From: Spongilla lacustris
Taxonomy: Eukaryota > Porifera > Demospongiae > Spongillida > Spongillidae
NCBI GenBank assembly: GCA_949361645.1
Contig: OX442430.1
Span: forward strand, 2,341,856 to 2,405,855
Direction: 5' to 3'
Length of the DNA stretch: 64,000 nt
Part shown: positions 34,186 to 46,619 of the stretch, one piece after another
Layout: the number at the start of each line of letters is the position of its first letter
How positions within the stretch are numbered: the first letter of the stretch is position 1
Notes under the pieces: model-generated
Seen by the model: the letters and a program-made list of their open reading frames with translations, nothing else
The model's database searches: none
What the model was told of the DNA's origin: nothing
Program-made: the position numbers and the translations under genes

Positions 34186-34705
34186 AGACTTGCCATATAG
34201 ATTCAGAACTACATGTAGTGTTTCTTCAGTTAGTAAAGCATTTCACCGTTGGATTGATGTTATGTCCAGGGAACTGCGTCATGTGATATGTTAGCCAGAT
34301 CAGAATAAACTTTGATGCCTGATTTCTTCAAGCCTATGTATTCCCATACAACTTGTATAATTGATTGCTCAGAAATTTTTCTTTAGCGCCCATCCTTGTT
34401 ATCAGTTAGGTAGAGCTCAGACATATTCCTAATATAAACACCATAATGCTGTAAAGTTTTTGGCCCAACTGGGGCAATTACTTTTGTAATTTTAATTTAA
34501 GTGTTGGGGTGGATGAGTTTCAGATAGTTATTCAATGCAACTGTGGTTTCTACAACAACCTTCTTCCAGGAGACTTAATACTAGCTAACAGAGGTTTTAA
34601 CATTTCAGATGACTTGGCTTTGATGGATCTTCTCTTGCTCTACCTAAATGTATAGCTTTACCAAAGGTAAAAATCAGTTATCCCAAAATGAAAAGCTATG
34701 GCCTG
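34186..34705 (+). pseudogene. DDE_Tnp_4 (IS5/Harbinger-like) transposase relic
   Basis: Across shifted plus-strand frames I read VSSVSKAFHRWIDVMSRELR, then AHPCYQLGRAQTYS, HNAVKFLAQLG, CWGG-VSD, GFYNNLLPGDLILANRGFNI and TKGKNQLSQNE. The order and motifs match THAP/DDE_Tnp_4-type transposases (LLPGDLVLADRGF and the following TKGK block). Here the usual D of ADRGF is N. Multiple stops and shifts mean it is dead. Confidence 0.6.
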
Positions 34706-34952
34706 TAGAGGTCTTATTACATATCACTAAATAATCCCTCTTTTGATCAGACCGACAGAACCCTATGAGTATTATTCATTATGCAGTTAATAGCGTCTAG
34801 CCTCTGATCGGATTCTCTTTGTGATATTCGGTTGTAGCGGTTTTCTGATTAATCTAAGGCCTGTATCTATATGGATAGGATGACAATGGATTTCATGCCT
34901 TCTAGCGAGCTCAGTGGTTTTCGTAGAAATATAAGCCTTTTCGATTCTAGAT

Positions 34953-35183
34953 ATGTCTCTTATCATCCCTGTATATATAGAAGGCTTTTCAGATCATCCT
35001 AGGCTGGTCAATGACATGTTAGTTTTGAGGTGTCCACATGAACTACAAGGCATACGTAGAAGGCTTCTAGGTGCTGTAAACCTCTGTAAGCATATCGACC
35101 TGGACCTTGGTCTGGAACTCCCATATATATTACCTAGGCTATATGCATATTTTGAAGAAGGAGCTGTTTTTAGAGATCCTTAA
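34953..35183 (+). CDS. Unrecognised short ORF
   Basis: 76 codons (MSLIIPVYIEGFSDHP...) downstream of the transposase relic and before a foldback. The leucine-rich composition is plausible, but I recognise no family and see no splice signals. It may be part of the transposon remains. Confidence 0.15.
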   Translation: MSLIIPVYIEGFSDHPRLVNDMLVLRCPHELQGIRRRLLGAVNLCKHIDLDLGLELPYILPRLYAYFEEGAVFRDP

Positions 35184-35235
35184 AGCGGCACTAGTTCCAT
35201 GCATCAATCAACCCTCTACAGTGGAGATCGTGTTA

Positions 35236-36640
35236 GTTGAACGAAAAAAAAATTGACATTAATTTTATGTTTACTTGAATTTACAACAATAACCACATGT
35301 GATATTGAAAATCTAACTGCACAGATACATGGGCTATGCAATTGTCATCAAGTAGACAAATACATGATGCATCATGTGACTGTCACGTTCTACCACTTTC
35401 GTTTTCAGTGACCCCCGTCTTGTCAACTGAGTTTTCCTATTCATCTTCACTCAGGGATAGCGGATCAGGATGATTATTGGGATGTAGCTTAAACACCAAC
35501 CTCTAAATGATTTGGCCGAGCCATATTCTGAACCTGGGAAACCGTTCGGTTATTGTCGAGCGATACGTAGCTTATAAAGACTATACGTGTTTGCCATTTT
35601 GTGTTTCGAAGCGCTTGATTCATGCTAATCGAAGCATGTAGTTGTTCCGAGCGATGATTATTGCATCATTTGGGCCCCTTTTTACAGTGTACCAGCTTGT
35701 TTTTCCACTAGAATTCCGGTTGCCAAACGTCTGGCTTTAAAAACAGCACCATTTTCAGATGAATTTCATTAGAACGTGCTGTTATAATCAGTTATTGCTT
35801 ATAAAGTGGGCGGTCCGGTGGTACGACTCAAGCTGAAAACGGTTCTTTTCAGTTGTGACCGATGGCGGAGAGTAAGTATAGGGGTAGAGCATACCTGGGC
35901 GGCGGTTGGGCATCGCTGGGATTACTCTCGGAACTTTACTCTCCTGCAGCGATGCCCAAGTACGCGCTACCCCTTTGCTTGCTCTCCGCCGTCGTTCACA
36001 GATGGATTATGCTTGGTTCTGAAAAGAACCGTTCTTGGTTTGAGTCGTACCCCCGCCCACTTACTTAGCCATAACTGAGAATAACTGTTTATAAAGGCAT
36101 CGTTTAATGAAATTCATCCGAAAATGGTGCTGTTTTTAAAGCCAGAAGTTAGGCAACCCGAATTCTAAAGAAAAAACAAGCTGGTACATTGTAAAAGGGG
36201 CCCAAACGATGCAATGATCATCCTTCGGAATAACTGAATGCTTTATCTAGCATGAATCGAGCGCTTCGAAAAACAAAATGCCTAACACTATTAGTCCTTA
36301 TAAGCTACGTATCGCTCGACAATAACTGAACGGTTTCCCGGGTTCAGAATATGGCTCGGCCAAATCAATTAGAGGTTGGTGCTTAAGCTACATCCCAATA
36401 ATCATCCTGATCCGCTGTCCCTGAGTGAATATAAATAGGAAAACTCAGTTTACAAGACTGGGGTCACTGAAAACGAAAGTGGTAGAACGTGACAGTCACG
36501 TGACACACCATATTTTTTTACTACTTGATGACAATTGTATAGCCCATGTATCTGTGCAGTTAGATTTTCAATATCACATGTGGTAATTGTTTTAAATTCA
36601 AAGAAAAATAAAATTAATGTCAATTTTTTTTTCGTTCAAC
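35236..36640. mobile_element. Long foldback element 4, about 1.4 kb
   Basis: GTTGAACGAAAAAAAAATTG at 35236 is mirrored by the reverse complement ending at 36640. Arms of about 690 bases are similar along their whole length and meet near 35930 with almost no loop. The tip holds GGTTCTTTTCAG followed by GATGGCGGAGAG, and a perfect stem-loop motif on the minus strand (36015-36030). The apparent ORF at 35862-36068 reads across the palindrome tip and is probably not a gene. Confidence 0.8.
36015..36030 (-). other. Histone 3'-end-type stem-loop motif, second site
   Basis: On the minus strand this is GGTTCTTTTCAGAACC, identical to 578-593, preceded by AGAAC and followed by AAGCATAATC. The mirror arm (35841-35852) keeps only GGTTCTTTTCAG. 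No histone gene is nearby. Confidence 0.35.
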
Positions 36641-38190
36641 TTGGTGATGATGGACATCGACCATAAACATACATGTACTATGCTGTCTATGCGCTATGCG
36701 CAAGCATGGATGGCAGAAAACCGAATCAACTGGTGAAGAACTCCACAATAATAGCACGAGCTGAAAGAATATGAGTTGTAAAGCCAACGATTAAGCAGGA
36801 ACTGATTGACAGAATCATAGCCTTTTGGCAAACAGTTGATCAATCAAAGTGTAGAAGATATACATGTATTATACATTAGGCATTTACGAAAGGTTATACC
36901 TAAAGTTATTGAGCATAATGGACAAGCAAAAGGTTATTTTTATTTAATGCTTTACTCAGTGTATTAAAACAAATCTGCATGCAATGTATATGTTAACGAG
37001 GAACGATAAACGCCCACAGAAATCGGTTGCGCATGCGCATTATTTAAAGAGAAAAGATTATGACTCTGTCCTTTCATTCGTATTGAAGGATCGGAGAAAA
37101 ACTCGATCGGAAAATGGCTACTGCCCCTCCCCATGTGTACCCAGCCAGCCGTTAAGTTGTATGGTTTTACAGTGTGTGGTGAATGCCGTGTCACTTCTCG
37201 AGGGTCCTCGGTATTATAATAAAATATACATGCATGTAAGTGCATACATTTTTACGATCGAACAGGAACTAGTATAGCTTTGCCTGTGGATATATTGAAA
37301 TCATTGCGTACGTGCAATGCTCGGACCGCGTGACATATATACTCCCACAATCTGCTTGCAGATGCCATGTTAAATGGTTGCGATGGCTCAGCTATATACC
37401 GAAATTACAGCATCAGAGAGCTTACCTGCCGCTAATCCTCACTAACTACGAGCATTTTATTTACAAGTTACAACCATCTTACGGATCAGCTCAGTTTGAT
37501 TGAAATTGGGAATGAATTTAGACTATAGCATAATGGAATCTCGCAATCTGATTGGTCTATTGCTGGTACCATACTTTTCGTAGAGAACTCGTTATAGCGT
37601 AGTCGCGTCCTCTAAATGCCAGAGGGCGGGTATTCTACGGTAGAATACCCGCCCTCTGGCACTTAGAATACCCGCCCGCTGGCACTAATAGAATACCCGC
37701 GGTCTGGGGACCAGAGTAATTTTATTGTACTGGCTCAAACATACGGAAAATCAATCGCAGAGTTGGGAACGCTGTTGGTCTTAATAGCCCTCACGGATTT
37801 CATTTATCGAACTGGGCAGGTCTTAACTAAATGAATGTAAAAAGGTAAAATTGCGCTATGAACACCAACAGTTTTCCGCGATGAACATGCCTTATTTTCC
37901 GTATCTTCGAAGTGGTAGACTGATATCGGAGTACATGCTCTCGTATCTCCCTGTACAACAATTGAGTCGGGTCACCGGACTTGAGTACCCGCCCTCTAGC
38001 ATTCTACCTCGCGCGAGTCACGACGGCAAGTCTTCGCTAGGGTTTTTTTTTAACCCTAGCTCAGTCTCAGCCGTCAACGAGCAAGTCAACAAATTTTTAC
38101 CGTTGATACGGAAACCGCGCATGCGCAATATAATTTGAACGGTACTGTACGTACGTAAACATATCGACATGCGCGTTGCTATAGTCTAAA
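36641..38190. other. No clear gene; hairpins
   Basis: Short frames only. It contains a hairpin at 37617-37661 and extra copies of its TAGAATACCCGCC(C)-type unit up to 37700 and near 37985. Confidence 0.4.
37617..37661. repeat. Perfect hairpin, 21-bp arms
   Basis: TGCCAGAGGGCGGGTATTCT... (37617-37637) and its exact complement (37641-37661) surround CGG. Two more direct partial units follow. Confidence 0.9.
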
Positions 38191-38192
38191 TC

Positions 38193-38336
38193 AGTTAGAC
38201 ACTGTCACCTTCGGGATCCACGTGATTTAAAATCCCTCGGGCCCTTAGTAGCGCCCTCGCTACCGCTCGGGACGCTACAGCCCAGCGCCCTCGGGGATTC
38301 TAAATCACGTAGATCCCTCGGTTCAAGTGTCTAACT
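38193..38336. repeat. Small GC-rich foldback, 144 bp
   Basis: AGTTAGACACTGTCACCTTC at 38193 is mirrored by the complement of the sequence ending at 38336. Arms of about 60 bases share CACGTGATTTAAAATCCC-like sequence. The centre holds CGCTACCGCTCGGGACGC. Confidence 0.75.
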
Positions 38337-38645
38337 AATATTTATAAAAGGTTCCAGTCGCAGAGATCGATTGACAGCACTTTGATCACATAATTGCATT
38401 CTTTTCATAAATGATTCAAGCCTAGTACTATTCATGAAAGTCAGTGATATGGCTTAATTTTGGACACAAAAGTTGCACAAATTGCAAAGCTTCACGGGCT
38501 CCGCCCCAGACCCCGATTGGGGAGCTTACAGCGCTATCCCTAGCTGGGCGGGAGGCCTCTGTACCCCTCCGGCCTTCCCATTTCTATTACGTAACCTAAG
38601 CATAAGTCCTTCCTACGCCTCTGATGTGTGTACCGACCGGAACAT

Positions 38646-38890
<245 letters not shown>

Positions 38891-39199
38891 GTATACGCTC
38901 GGTATATATGCCTGAGATAGATGCACTATATCCGCTTCGCTGTTCGTTTGTTGCACTTCATTCATTTGGTTCCATATATTTGTTTGCATGTTAATTATCG
39001 TTTCGTGAATTGATTCCTTAAGTTGATTTACATCATTTATACATTCACACCGCGTTGGCAAAACCTCCACAGGGAGCCACGATCGTCCCGCTGCATATGA
39101 TGGTCGACTCATGCACACGAGGAGCTCCGTAAAAATTACTCATTAAAAAAGTAAAGGTACTAGCAAAGCAATTCTATAGTTTACCATTTCTGCTACAGT

Positions 39200-39895
39200 G
39201 CCACGGCCACGGCCACGGCCACGGCCACGGCCACGGCCACGGCCACGGCCACGGCCACGGCCACGGCCACGGCCACGGCCACGGCCACGGCCACGGCCAC
39301 GGCCACGGCCACGGCCACGGCCACGGCCACGGCCACGGCCACGGCCACGGCCACGGCCACGGCCACGGCCACGGCCACGGCCACGGCCACGGCCACGGCC
39401 ACGGCCACGGCCACGGCCACGGCCACGGCCACGGCCACGGCCACGGCCACGGCCACGGCCACGGCCACGGCCACGGCCACGGCCACGGCCACGGCCACGG
39501 CCACGGCCACGGCCACGGCCACGGCCACGGCCACGGCCACGGCCACGGCCACGGCCACGGCCACGGCCACGGCCACGGCCACGGCCACGGCCACGGCCAC
39601 GGCCACGGCCACGGCCACGGCCACGGCCACGGCCACGGCCACGGCCACGGCCACGGCCACGGCCACGGCCACGGCCACGGCCACGGCCACGGCCACGGCC
39701 ACGGCCACGGCCACGGCCACGGCCACGGCCACGGCCACGGCCACGGCCACGGCCACGGCCACGGCCACGGCCACGGCCACGGCCACGGCCACGGCCACGG
39801 CCACGGCCACGGCCACGGCCACGGCCACGGCCACGGCCACGGCCACGGCCACGGCCACGGCCACGGCCACGGCCACGGCCACGGCCACGGCCACG
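39200..39895. repeat. Perfect (GGCCAC)n hexamer array, about 116 units
   Basis: 696 bases of uninterrupted GGCCAC. Each unit has one CpG. Frames through it (GRGRGR, AVAVAV, PRPRPR) are open only because the repeat has no stop codon. Confidence 0.95.
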
Positions 39896-40000
39896 AGAAG
39901 ACATTTGCAAAACGTTTTGAATTTAGCCACGTTCACGCGCGTGTGTTTTCACATGTTCTATAATCTTGTTCACGTAGAATGTCCTTGGATGCGCGGAACA

Positions 40001-42172
40001 GCACAGGGAAAAAAAAGCCCGCGAATCGTATAAACGATTGCATAATTGATCGGGCATTCCAAATCCTCTGCGAATCATAATTGATCGAATAGAAAAAATC
40101 AATTTAGGGAGAGTCATTTAATTGGGATTTTTTAACGGATTTCAGTGATATAATCAATCACAAAATCTGATCTTTTATGTAGTTTTAATTCTCTAATTGA
40201 TTGTAGGGTTAGGGTTATTAATTGATTGTATTGCCGGTATAGAATCAATTATGAAATGTCAAGATTCATCTATGAAATACTTTTAATTGATTCCAGCTAG
40301 GGGTTACAGCAAATCAACAGATGCAACAAATATCTAAGAGTCAGATTCTGTAGAGAACTTCGCATTTAAAAAGTTCTGTTCTTCTGTGCTGTCCTGGCCT
40401 TTTCGCATATTTCAAGAAGCTCTGGCCCGTCCTAAAATCTCCTCTTGCACATAAACTGCTCATCACTACTGTTGTGATCAGCGCAACAAGTCATATGCAT
40501 GCCGGCGATATACCGGTATACAATATAGCGAATAACTTACATCAGTTAATCAGCTGCACTTAAGAGAGAGGCGTCGCTTCTGCTTTAGAGCAGGACTTCC
40601 ATTAGTCACGATAGTTGACCTTCGACGGTGTAATAATCCTATAGCGATCCGAAGAATGGATTGGTGTATCATGGTAATACATGTAGTGTTACCTTTACTC
40701 TCTTCTGCTTGTTTGAAGCAGCGGGATAGCCATGCAATCCAAGATTCTCTTGAACAGAATCAGCTAGGCTTTTCTGGAACTTTGGACTAAGGACTGCTTA
40801 GAGAACGTCTTGCAAAACTCTGTTGAATGCAGGCTGTATATTACTATATAATATAATTGTACATATTGCATAAGGTCCGAACGTACAAGAGGTATAGTTT
40901 TCCTCAGCGAATCGGCCGGAGCCCGGAGGTGAAGAATCCTCTGAAAGAAATGAATACATGCATGTCCTTCCTATAGGCCTACATGTATCACGTTAACTTA
41001 CTACTCACTTTTCGAACTCTTTCTCGAGTTCCTAAACCCGGCGCCCCTTCAAGCAATCTCACTCTCTGCCTTAGAAGGTACACTTCATCTTCCATTTTAG
41101 CCGTAGATGTCGTTGATCCTCTTTTCGCCGCCATAAACACGCCAGTGAAAAGGTGTGAATAGGTAACTGCGCATGTTTGAATTGAAAGTGGTGGGCGAAA
41201 TATAGAGCTAGAGAATGCCGCCTCACTCTCGAAAGAAGGAAACTTATTCAAATGCGCGCAATTGCAAGAGTAAGGGACGTTCCTTGTACTCATACTAATC
41301 AGTTCGAAGGCATCGTGCAGTAATGCCTCCCTTAAAATCAGTTTCTGTATCAGCTGAATCAGCGGATACGCGGCATGCATGAATGCATACATCGAATTCA
41401 CTAAGGACATGGATCGTGCAGGTAGGTTTAAGTCCAATAATCATGACAAGTGCAGCGTGTTTATATGTTTTATTCATCGTTTGAATTGTGTACATGTACT
41501 TAATTAGTGAAGACTCGAAGCTTGTTTGTTTTGAAAGATAATGGTAATCTTCATCCCTACTAGCTAGGTATTTTTTTCTTCAAAATAAATATTTTAAAAC
41601 AACAAAAGCATACTGACAGGAAATGATTACATGGGTGGCATTCAAAACACCTGAGAAGGACAAGATGTCTGGCCTCTACGTGGTGAAGAATTCTTTTTAT
41701 CATGATCAGACAGACAGAATAATATATAATAAGCCCCAGGACCGGTGATACGATTCATCAATCGCTGTACAATTATACATATGGGGGGAAAAAAGTACAT
41801 TCTACAATATTTCTGAACTCCCAATGTGATCGATGTAGACATTATGTATGCATGTGAATAATATCAATTTGTTTGCCTTACAAGTCGCCCAGTTCATAAA
41901 TCAAATCGATTTCAGATAGAATCATGTGATAAATGCAACTCAAATACTACGCAGCATTTTTATAAATGATTTGGTCACCGGAAATCATCTGCAAAATCGT
42001 GTAAATGATTTCCACATGCATATTCATAATGATAAATCATTTAACTGATTTCGTATCATCTATGGAATAATTGCTGGATTCGCGGAACGATAAATCATAT
42101 TGAAATCCAACATTTCATGTATTAAATCCACTAATAAATCAAAATTGATTTTCGGTCTTTTTTTCCCTGTGC
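40001..42172. mobile_element. Putative TIR transposon with AATTGATT-rich ends
   Basis: GCACAGGGAAAAAAAAG at 40001 is mirrored by CTTTTTTTCCCTGTGC ending at 42172. About 300 bases inside each end are dense in AATTGATT/AATCATTT motifs, as subterminal repeats often are. No target duplication is certain. The interior holds a possible first exon (41009-41134, minus). Confidence 0.45.
41009..41134 (-). CDS. Candidate first coding exon, coiled-coil-like start
   Basis: On the minus strand an ATG at 41134 in good context (TTTATGGCGGCG) opens exactly 42 codons (MAAKRGSTTSTAKMEDEVYL then LRQRVRLLEG) up to a consensus donor GTGAGT at 41008. The L-rich segment could begin a coiled coil. I do not recognise the family or find the next exon on the left. 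It lies within the putative TIR element at 40001-42172, so it may be a captured or transposon-encoded exon. Confidence 0.3.
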
Positions 42173-42447
42173 AGAATTACGAGTGACCAAAAGCTGTCTT
42201 ATTCCGCTTTTTTGCGGCACAAGAATCTGCCCTTGTCGCTCTGTTGCTGGAGTAGAATCAATGCCCGTTTTGGACCATGCATATGGTTTCCAGCAGTACG
42301 AAACATCGATCGAAATGCAGTCGCAATTATTTGAAAACCGGCAGTGACATTGATGGCCAACCGGACCAACTGACAATAATTTCGATACTCATGAAAAATA
42401 TGTTTGTGTGAAAGATTCTGACGTAGATAGCGAAATACAAATTTTTT

Positions 42448-44690
42448 ATGACGTTGACGATAATGAAACTCATATTTCTGCCCACTGACACAGATACTGA
42501 AAGTAACAGCAATCAGAATCAGATTCAAATTGTGACTACAAATACAGCTACTGAGGCAAGTGTTCAGGAATGTAAGTCTAAGAGTTCACTATATGATGCA
42601 TTCATTCAGCCACTTACTATTGGTCTTCACATTTTTCACCTAATTTTTAAAGTGGCTGATAGAGGCATTAATTTTATTTTATCGCTTTTGCGTACAATTA
42701 TAAAATCAATGGGTCAATTTTTGAGGAATGATTTGGTAATGTTACTGTCCAGTCAAATCCCACAGAGTATACATGTATACCAACTGAACAAAATACTTGG
42801 AGCTAAAAAACAAGATTTCCATTTATATACTGTATGCCCAAAGTGTTCAATGTGTTATCCCTTATATACTAAATATACAGTTGTGTTTAAATGTTCTGCC
42901 AAGGTTGGGCGCAGAGTGTGCAATGCCGCAAAATTAAATGCAAAGGGTACTACAAATGTGCTCCCAAAAAAGTATATGTGTACTATCCACTTTAATCTTC
43001 TTTATGCAAGTTATTTAGTACAAAAAAAATAATCACTACCTGGGAAGAGTGGAGACACAGGAATGTGATGGGAACTGAAATATCTGACATTTATGATGGA
43101 CGTGTGTGGAAAGAGCTCTCTGCTCCAGGATAGTATCTTTCAAAACTAAATAAATGATCTTTTTTTGAAACTCATCGTCGATTGGTTTAAACTTTACAAA
43201 CATGCTAATTACAGTGTTGGGATACTATATTTAATTGTTGAAAATTTACCAAGAAATATAAGATTTAATATTGAGAATACCATTATTGTGGAATGCAAAA
43301 TGAACATAGAAAAAACATCAATTCATTCATCAAGTTAACTAGTTGATGAGCTTTTACAATTGTGGTATGGTGTTAAGATTAAATCAGGTTCTTTGTTTGG
43401 TGTTACATCTGGTAGATGCATGCTAACATCAGTATCAGCTGACATACCAGCAACATGAAATCTTTGTGGGTTTTTTCACATAGTGCAAAGTGGGGGTGTT
43501 CAAAATGTTTGAAAGTTTTTGAGCATGAAATTTTTTTGTTCTAAAGCTGGTCATTCTGGCTTTGACAGAAGCTTGTGCACACCACAAAACACTGCAGACC
43601 AGGTAGATATATTGAATCAGTTAGATATTAAGGCTAAGCACTGCTGCAGAAAACAATCAATTGCATAAAAATTGGGGGTCAGATATTCTGAGTTACTTCA
43701 GTTGCCTTATTTTGACAGAGTTTGTGACCATGTTATTGACCAATTGCACAATTTACTCTTTGGTATAGCAGAGAACATGATGACTGTATGGAGGGAGCAA
43801 TCCCTTATTTCAGAGCATGATTATGATTCTATATGCAGGAAGCTGTAGATGCCATATGAATACATCCAATATGTCTACATTGACTGCTGACCAATGGAAA
43901 GATTGGGTTTTGGAGTATACTCAATGTTTGCAGTACATTGCATATTCGATTCTACCTCCTGAACATGTAAAGATTTGTGGATACATGCTCATTGCTATTA
44001 CAAAAAGGTTCTAACAGTTTCAGATGTAGAAAAGGGAGATGAGATACTGATAACATTTTATAAGGAATATGAAACACTTTATGGGGCAAGCTTAGCATGT
44101 GTACCCCAAACATGCACCTTTAAAAACTCTCTACTGGACTATATGCCTTTTGGTGTATTCCTTTTGAACGCTATAATGGCATCATTCTAAGTTTCCAGAA
44201 AAATCTGCTGCATATGCACTGAATTACAAATAACGACCAAGTTTGTTAATTACCAACTTTGTATAATATGTTGCAAAGCACTATTACAGATCAAGATGAA
44301 TTCATGTCGCTTATGGATATGAATGGAGACAATTTCCACCAGGGATCGTTGCTGCAAACAAGAACCGATTCAAGTAAATTACATTCATACTACAAAAATG
44401 CGACGTGCGGCAGTCATGATAAAATAGATACAACTGAAAGGCATTTAAATTCATCATTATCTGCTAAATATGAGAGGCTTTTTTCTTCTGAGGAAGTAAG
44501 GTGGCTTCACAGTCTTTACAAAACTTTATACCCAAGTGCATTACATTCCCTTGGCTCATGGAAGTATTTTATGAAATTGACCTATTTGGTGAACAATTCA
44601 TATCAGTGAAATCCAAAGGAAATCACTCTTCTGTTGTTACTGCATATTGTCCTGCATCAATAGAGCAGAATGACCCAACTTAAATACTGG
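42448..44690 (+). pseudogene. CACTA/tnp2-like transposase, heavily decayed
   Basis: The first 194 codons are open and contain LGAKKQDFHLYTVCPKCSMC, a Cys pair typical of the start of these proteins. Across later shifts I read LFGVTSGRCMLTSVSADIPA, GHSGFDRSLCTP, GVRYSELLQLPYFDRV, a block resembling HVIDPMHNLLLG, MTVWREQSLISEHDYDS and FYKEYETLYGASLACVP. This series matches tnp2-type transposases as I remember them. Many stops and frameshifts are present. The ends of the element were not found. Confidence 0.55.
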
Positions 44691-45240
44691 AGCTATTCAG
44701 TGCATTATTCCCATACCGAGAAGTATCCATGTCAGGACACATTACCTTATCCCCTTAAGGTTTTTGCTACCTTAACTAAAAATGAATCATCTACATTTTT
44801 GCCTTTATTAAGCCGAATAAGGCCGCCAAATGTTAGTAGTATGTATGTGTAAGTGTGTGTATAATGTGTTTGTAGTGTGTGCGAAGTGAATTTATAAGTT
44901 AGATCGATCTGCTTAGGCTTCAACTTCGGCATTGAGCGTGTCAAGGTCGCATGCACGGCATAATTAAGTTCTAAAGGCTGATAACTCAAATGCTTCCTAA
45001 CGCGTAAAGGCGAATCAGTTTATAACTTGCACACAAGTATATATAGACACATATGCATAAGAATCAATCGCATGCTATAATTCAAAGGTAATTAAATGAT
45101 GGGTTGAATATACAGAGTGGTGTGATTTAAACATCCTCACAGCGTATATTTTTGTACATTTCATATATCAAAAACGTGCCTATATAAACTGTGACGTAAA
45201 TATTTAACACTTCCGGATTGAATTTACGCCGTCTTATACT
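44690..45240. other. No gene seen
   Basis: AT-rich, with a short TG-rich stretch near 44840-44880. Only short frames. Confidence 0.4.
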
Positions 45241-45248
45241 TCAAATGT

Positions 45249-46434
45249 ATGCCCCTTGGCATTCTATCTCTAATACAGCGTTCATCTGTTGACGCGAACC
45301 AAGTTTGGTATGCTGATTATGCTGCAGCAACTGGTACAGTACTCAACCTGAATGAGTGGTGGGACACTATCAATAATTTTGGTCCCTCTTATGGATACTA
45401 TGCTAATGCAAAGAAATCCTGGCTTGTTGTCAAAGAAGCCCACTATGCTTCTGCACTTTCAGGATTCCATGGCACTAACCTGAACATCACAACTACTGGC
45501 AAACCACATCTTGGTGCACCGCTGGGAACACAGTCATTTGTCACTCAATATGTGAAGGACAAAGTTGACAATTGGGTGAACAATGTGACTGCATTATCCC
45601 ATATTCTGCATTTACTCATGGCTTAGTGCACAAATGGTCTTACCTGGCCAGAACAGTTCCAGACATTACAAGACTCTTCCAACCCCTTGAGGATTACATT
45701 CGTACTAAATTTACTCCATGTCTAACTGGCAGGGCACCAATTTAGATCACAATCTACTCTCACTACCTCCTAGATTGGGCGGTCTTGGCATACCCAATCC
45801 AACTACTACTTCTGATACCGAATACCAGCCTCTTTGTCCACTGGGTGGCTTTCCATCTATTCGCCACAATGAGATCCATGATCTAACAGCTAATCTCATG
45901 ACAGAGGTATGTCACAACGTTTCCATCGAACCACACCTCCAGCCCATCTCAGGTTAGACATTCCCTGCTATGACAGCAAACACAGAGGATGGTGCTTGGT
46001 CAGACATTGCAGCTGATGATTTTTGGGGTGGTCAATTTGAGCCTACATTTTTTGATGTTAGAGTTTTCAATCCTACTCACAATTCACACTCGCACACCGT
46101 CCAGTTGCTGTCGAAAACATGAAAACATTAAAGATATGACCTTAAAATTCAGGGAATTGAACAAGCTTCATTCACTCCAATAGTCCTCTCTTCAACAGGC
46201 GACATGGGCAGCATTGCCACTACCACCTACAAATGTTTGGCATCACTGCAAGCTGACAAATGGGGCACATCGTACAGTCAGACAATGGGGTGGCTTTGTT
46301 GCCGTCTATCCTTCTCTCTTTTACAATCATCCATACAATGTATCAGAGGAGCGCGATCAAATCAAGGACATGCTATACACCTCCCAGCCTCTATTGAACT
46401 GACAGTCAGCGAATCTCTGATGCCGTTAGTATAA
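45249..46434 (+). pseudogene. Second family of RLE-type retrotransposon, decayed
   Basis: Plus-strand pieces in changing frames. RT: VWYADYAAATGTV (catalytic YADD now YADY), FGPSYGYYANAKKSWLVVKE, GKPHLGAPLGT. Then LPPRLGGLGIPNP, the endonuclease-like CPLGGFPSIRHNEIHDLTA, VSIEPHLQP, DIAADDFWGG and FFDVRVFNP, and a C-terminal LCCRLSFSLLQSSIQCIRGA. The order parallels the LINE at 6763-9945 but the sequence is distant, so this is another family. Stops and shifts mean it is inactive. Confidence 0.7.
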
Positions 46435-46619
46435 CATTATTGACAAAATCCTTCCAATGTTCCTCTAATATTGTGTATGTACATGTATGTATGTATCAAT
46501 ATTATTATTATAGAAATATTTTTTTCATTAATGCCTTATAATTATTATACATTATGTACAATACAGATAAACAAGCACATAACGTTACATTACCTACCAC
46601 CTAGACTAAATAATATATC

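Noticed and set aside
35862..36068. ORF starting MAESKYRGRAYLGG
   Set aside because: It crosses the tip of a large palindrome, and its second half is the reverse complement of its first half. Probably not a protein.
37116..37165. ATGGCTACTGCCCC start in good context
   Set aside because: The frame stops after 13 codons and no donor site is present.
39143..39936. Frames of 240-255 codons (RGRGRG, AVAVAV, PRPRPR)
   Set aside because: By-products of the (GGCCAC)n array.
40200..40222. Telomere-like TAGGGTTAGGGTTA
   Set aside because: Only two units, no array, inside AT-rich transposon-like sequence.
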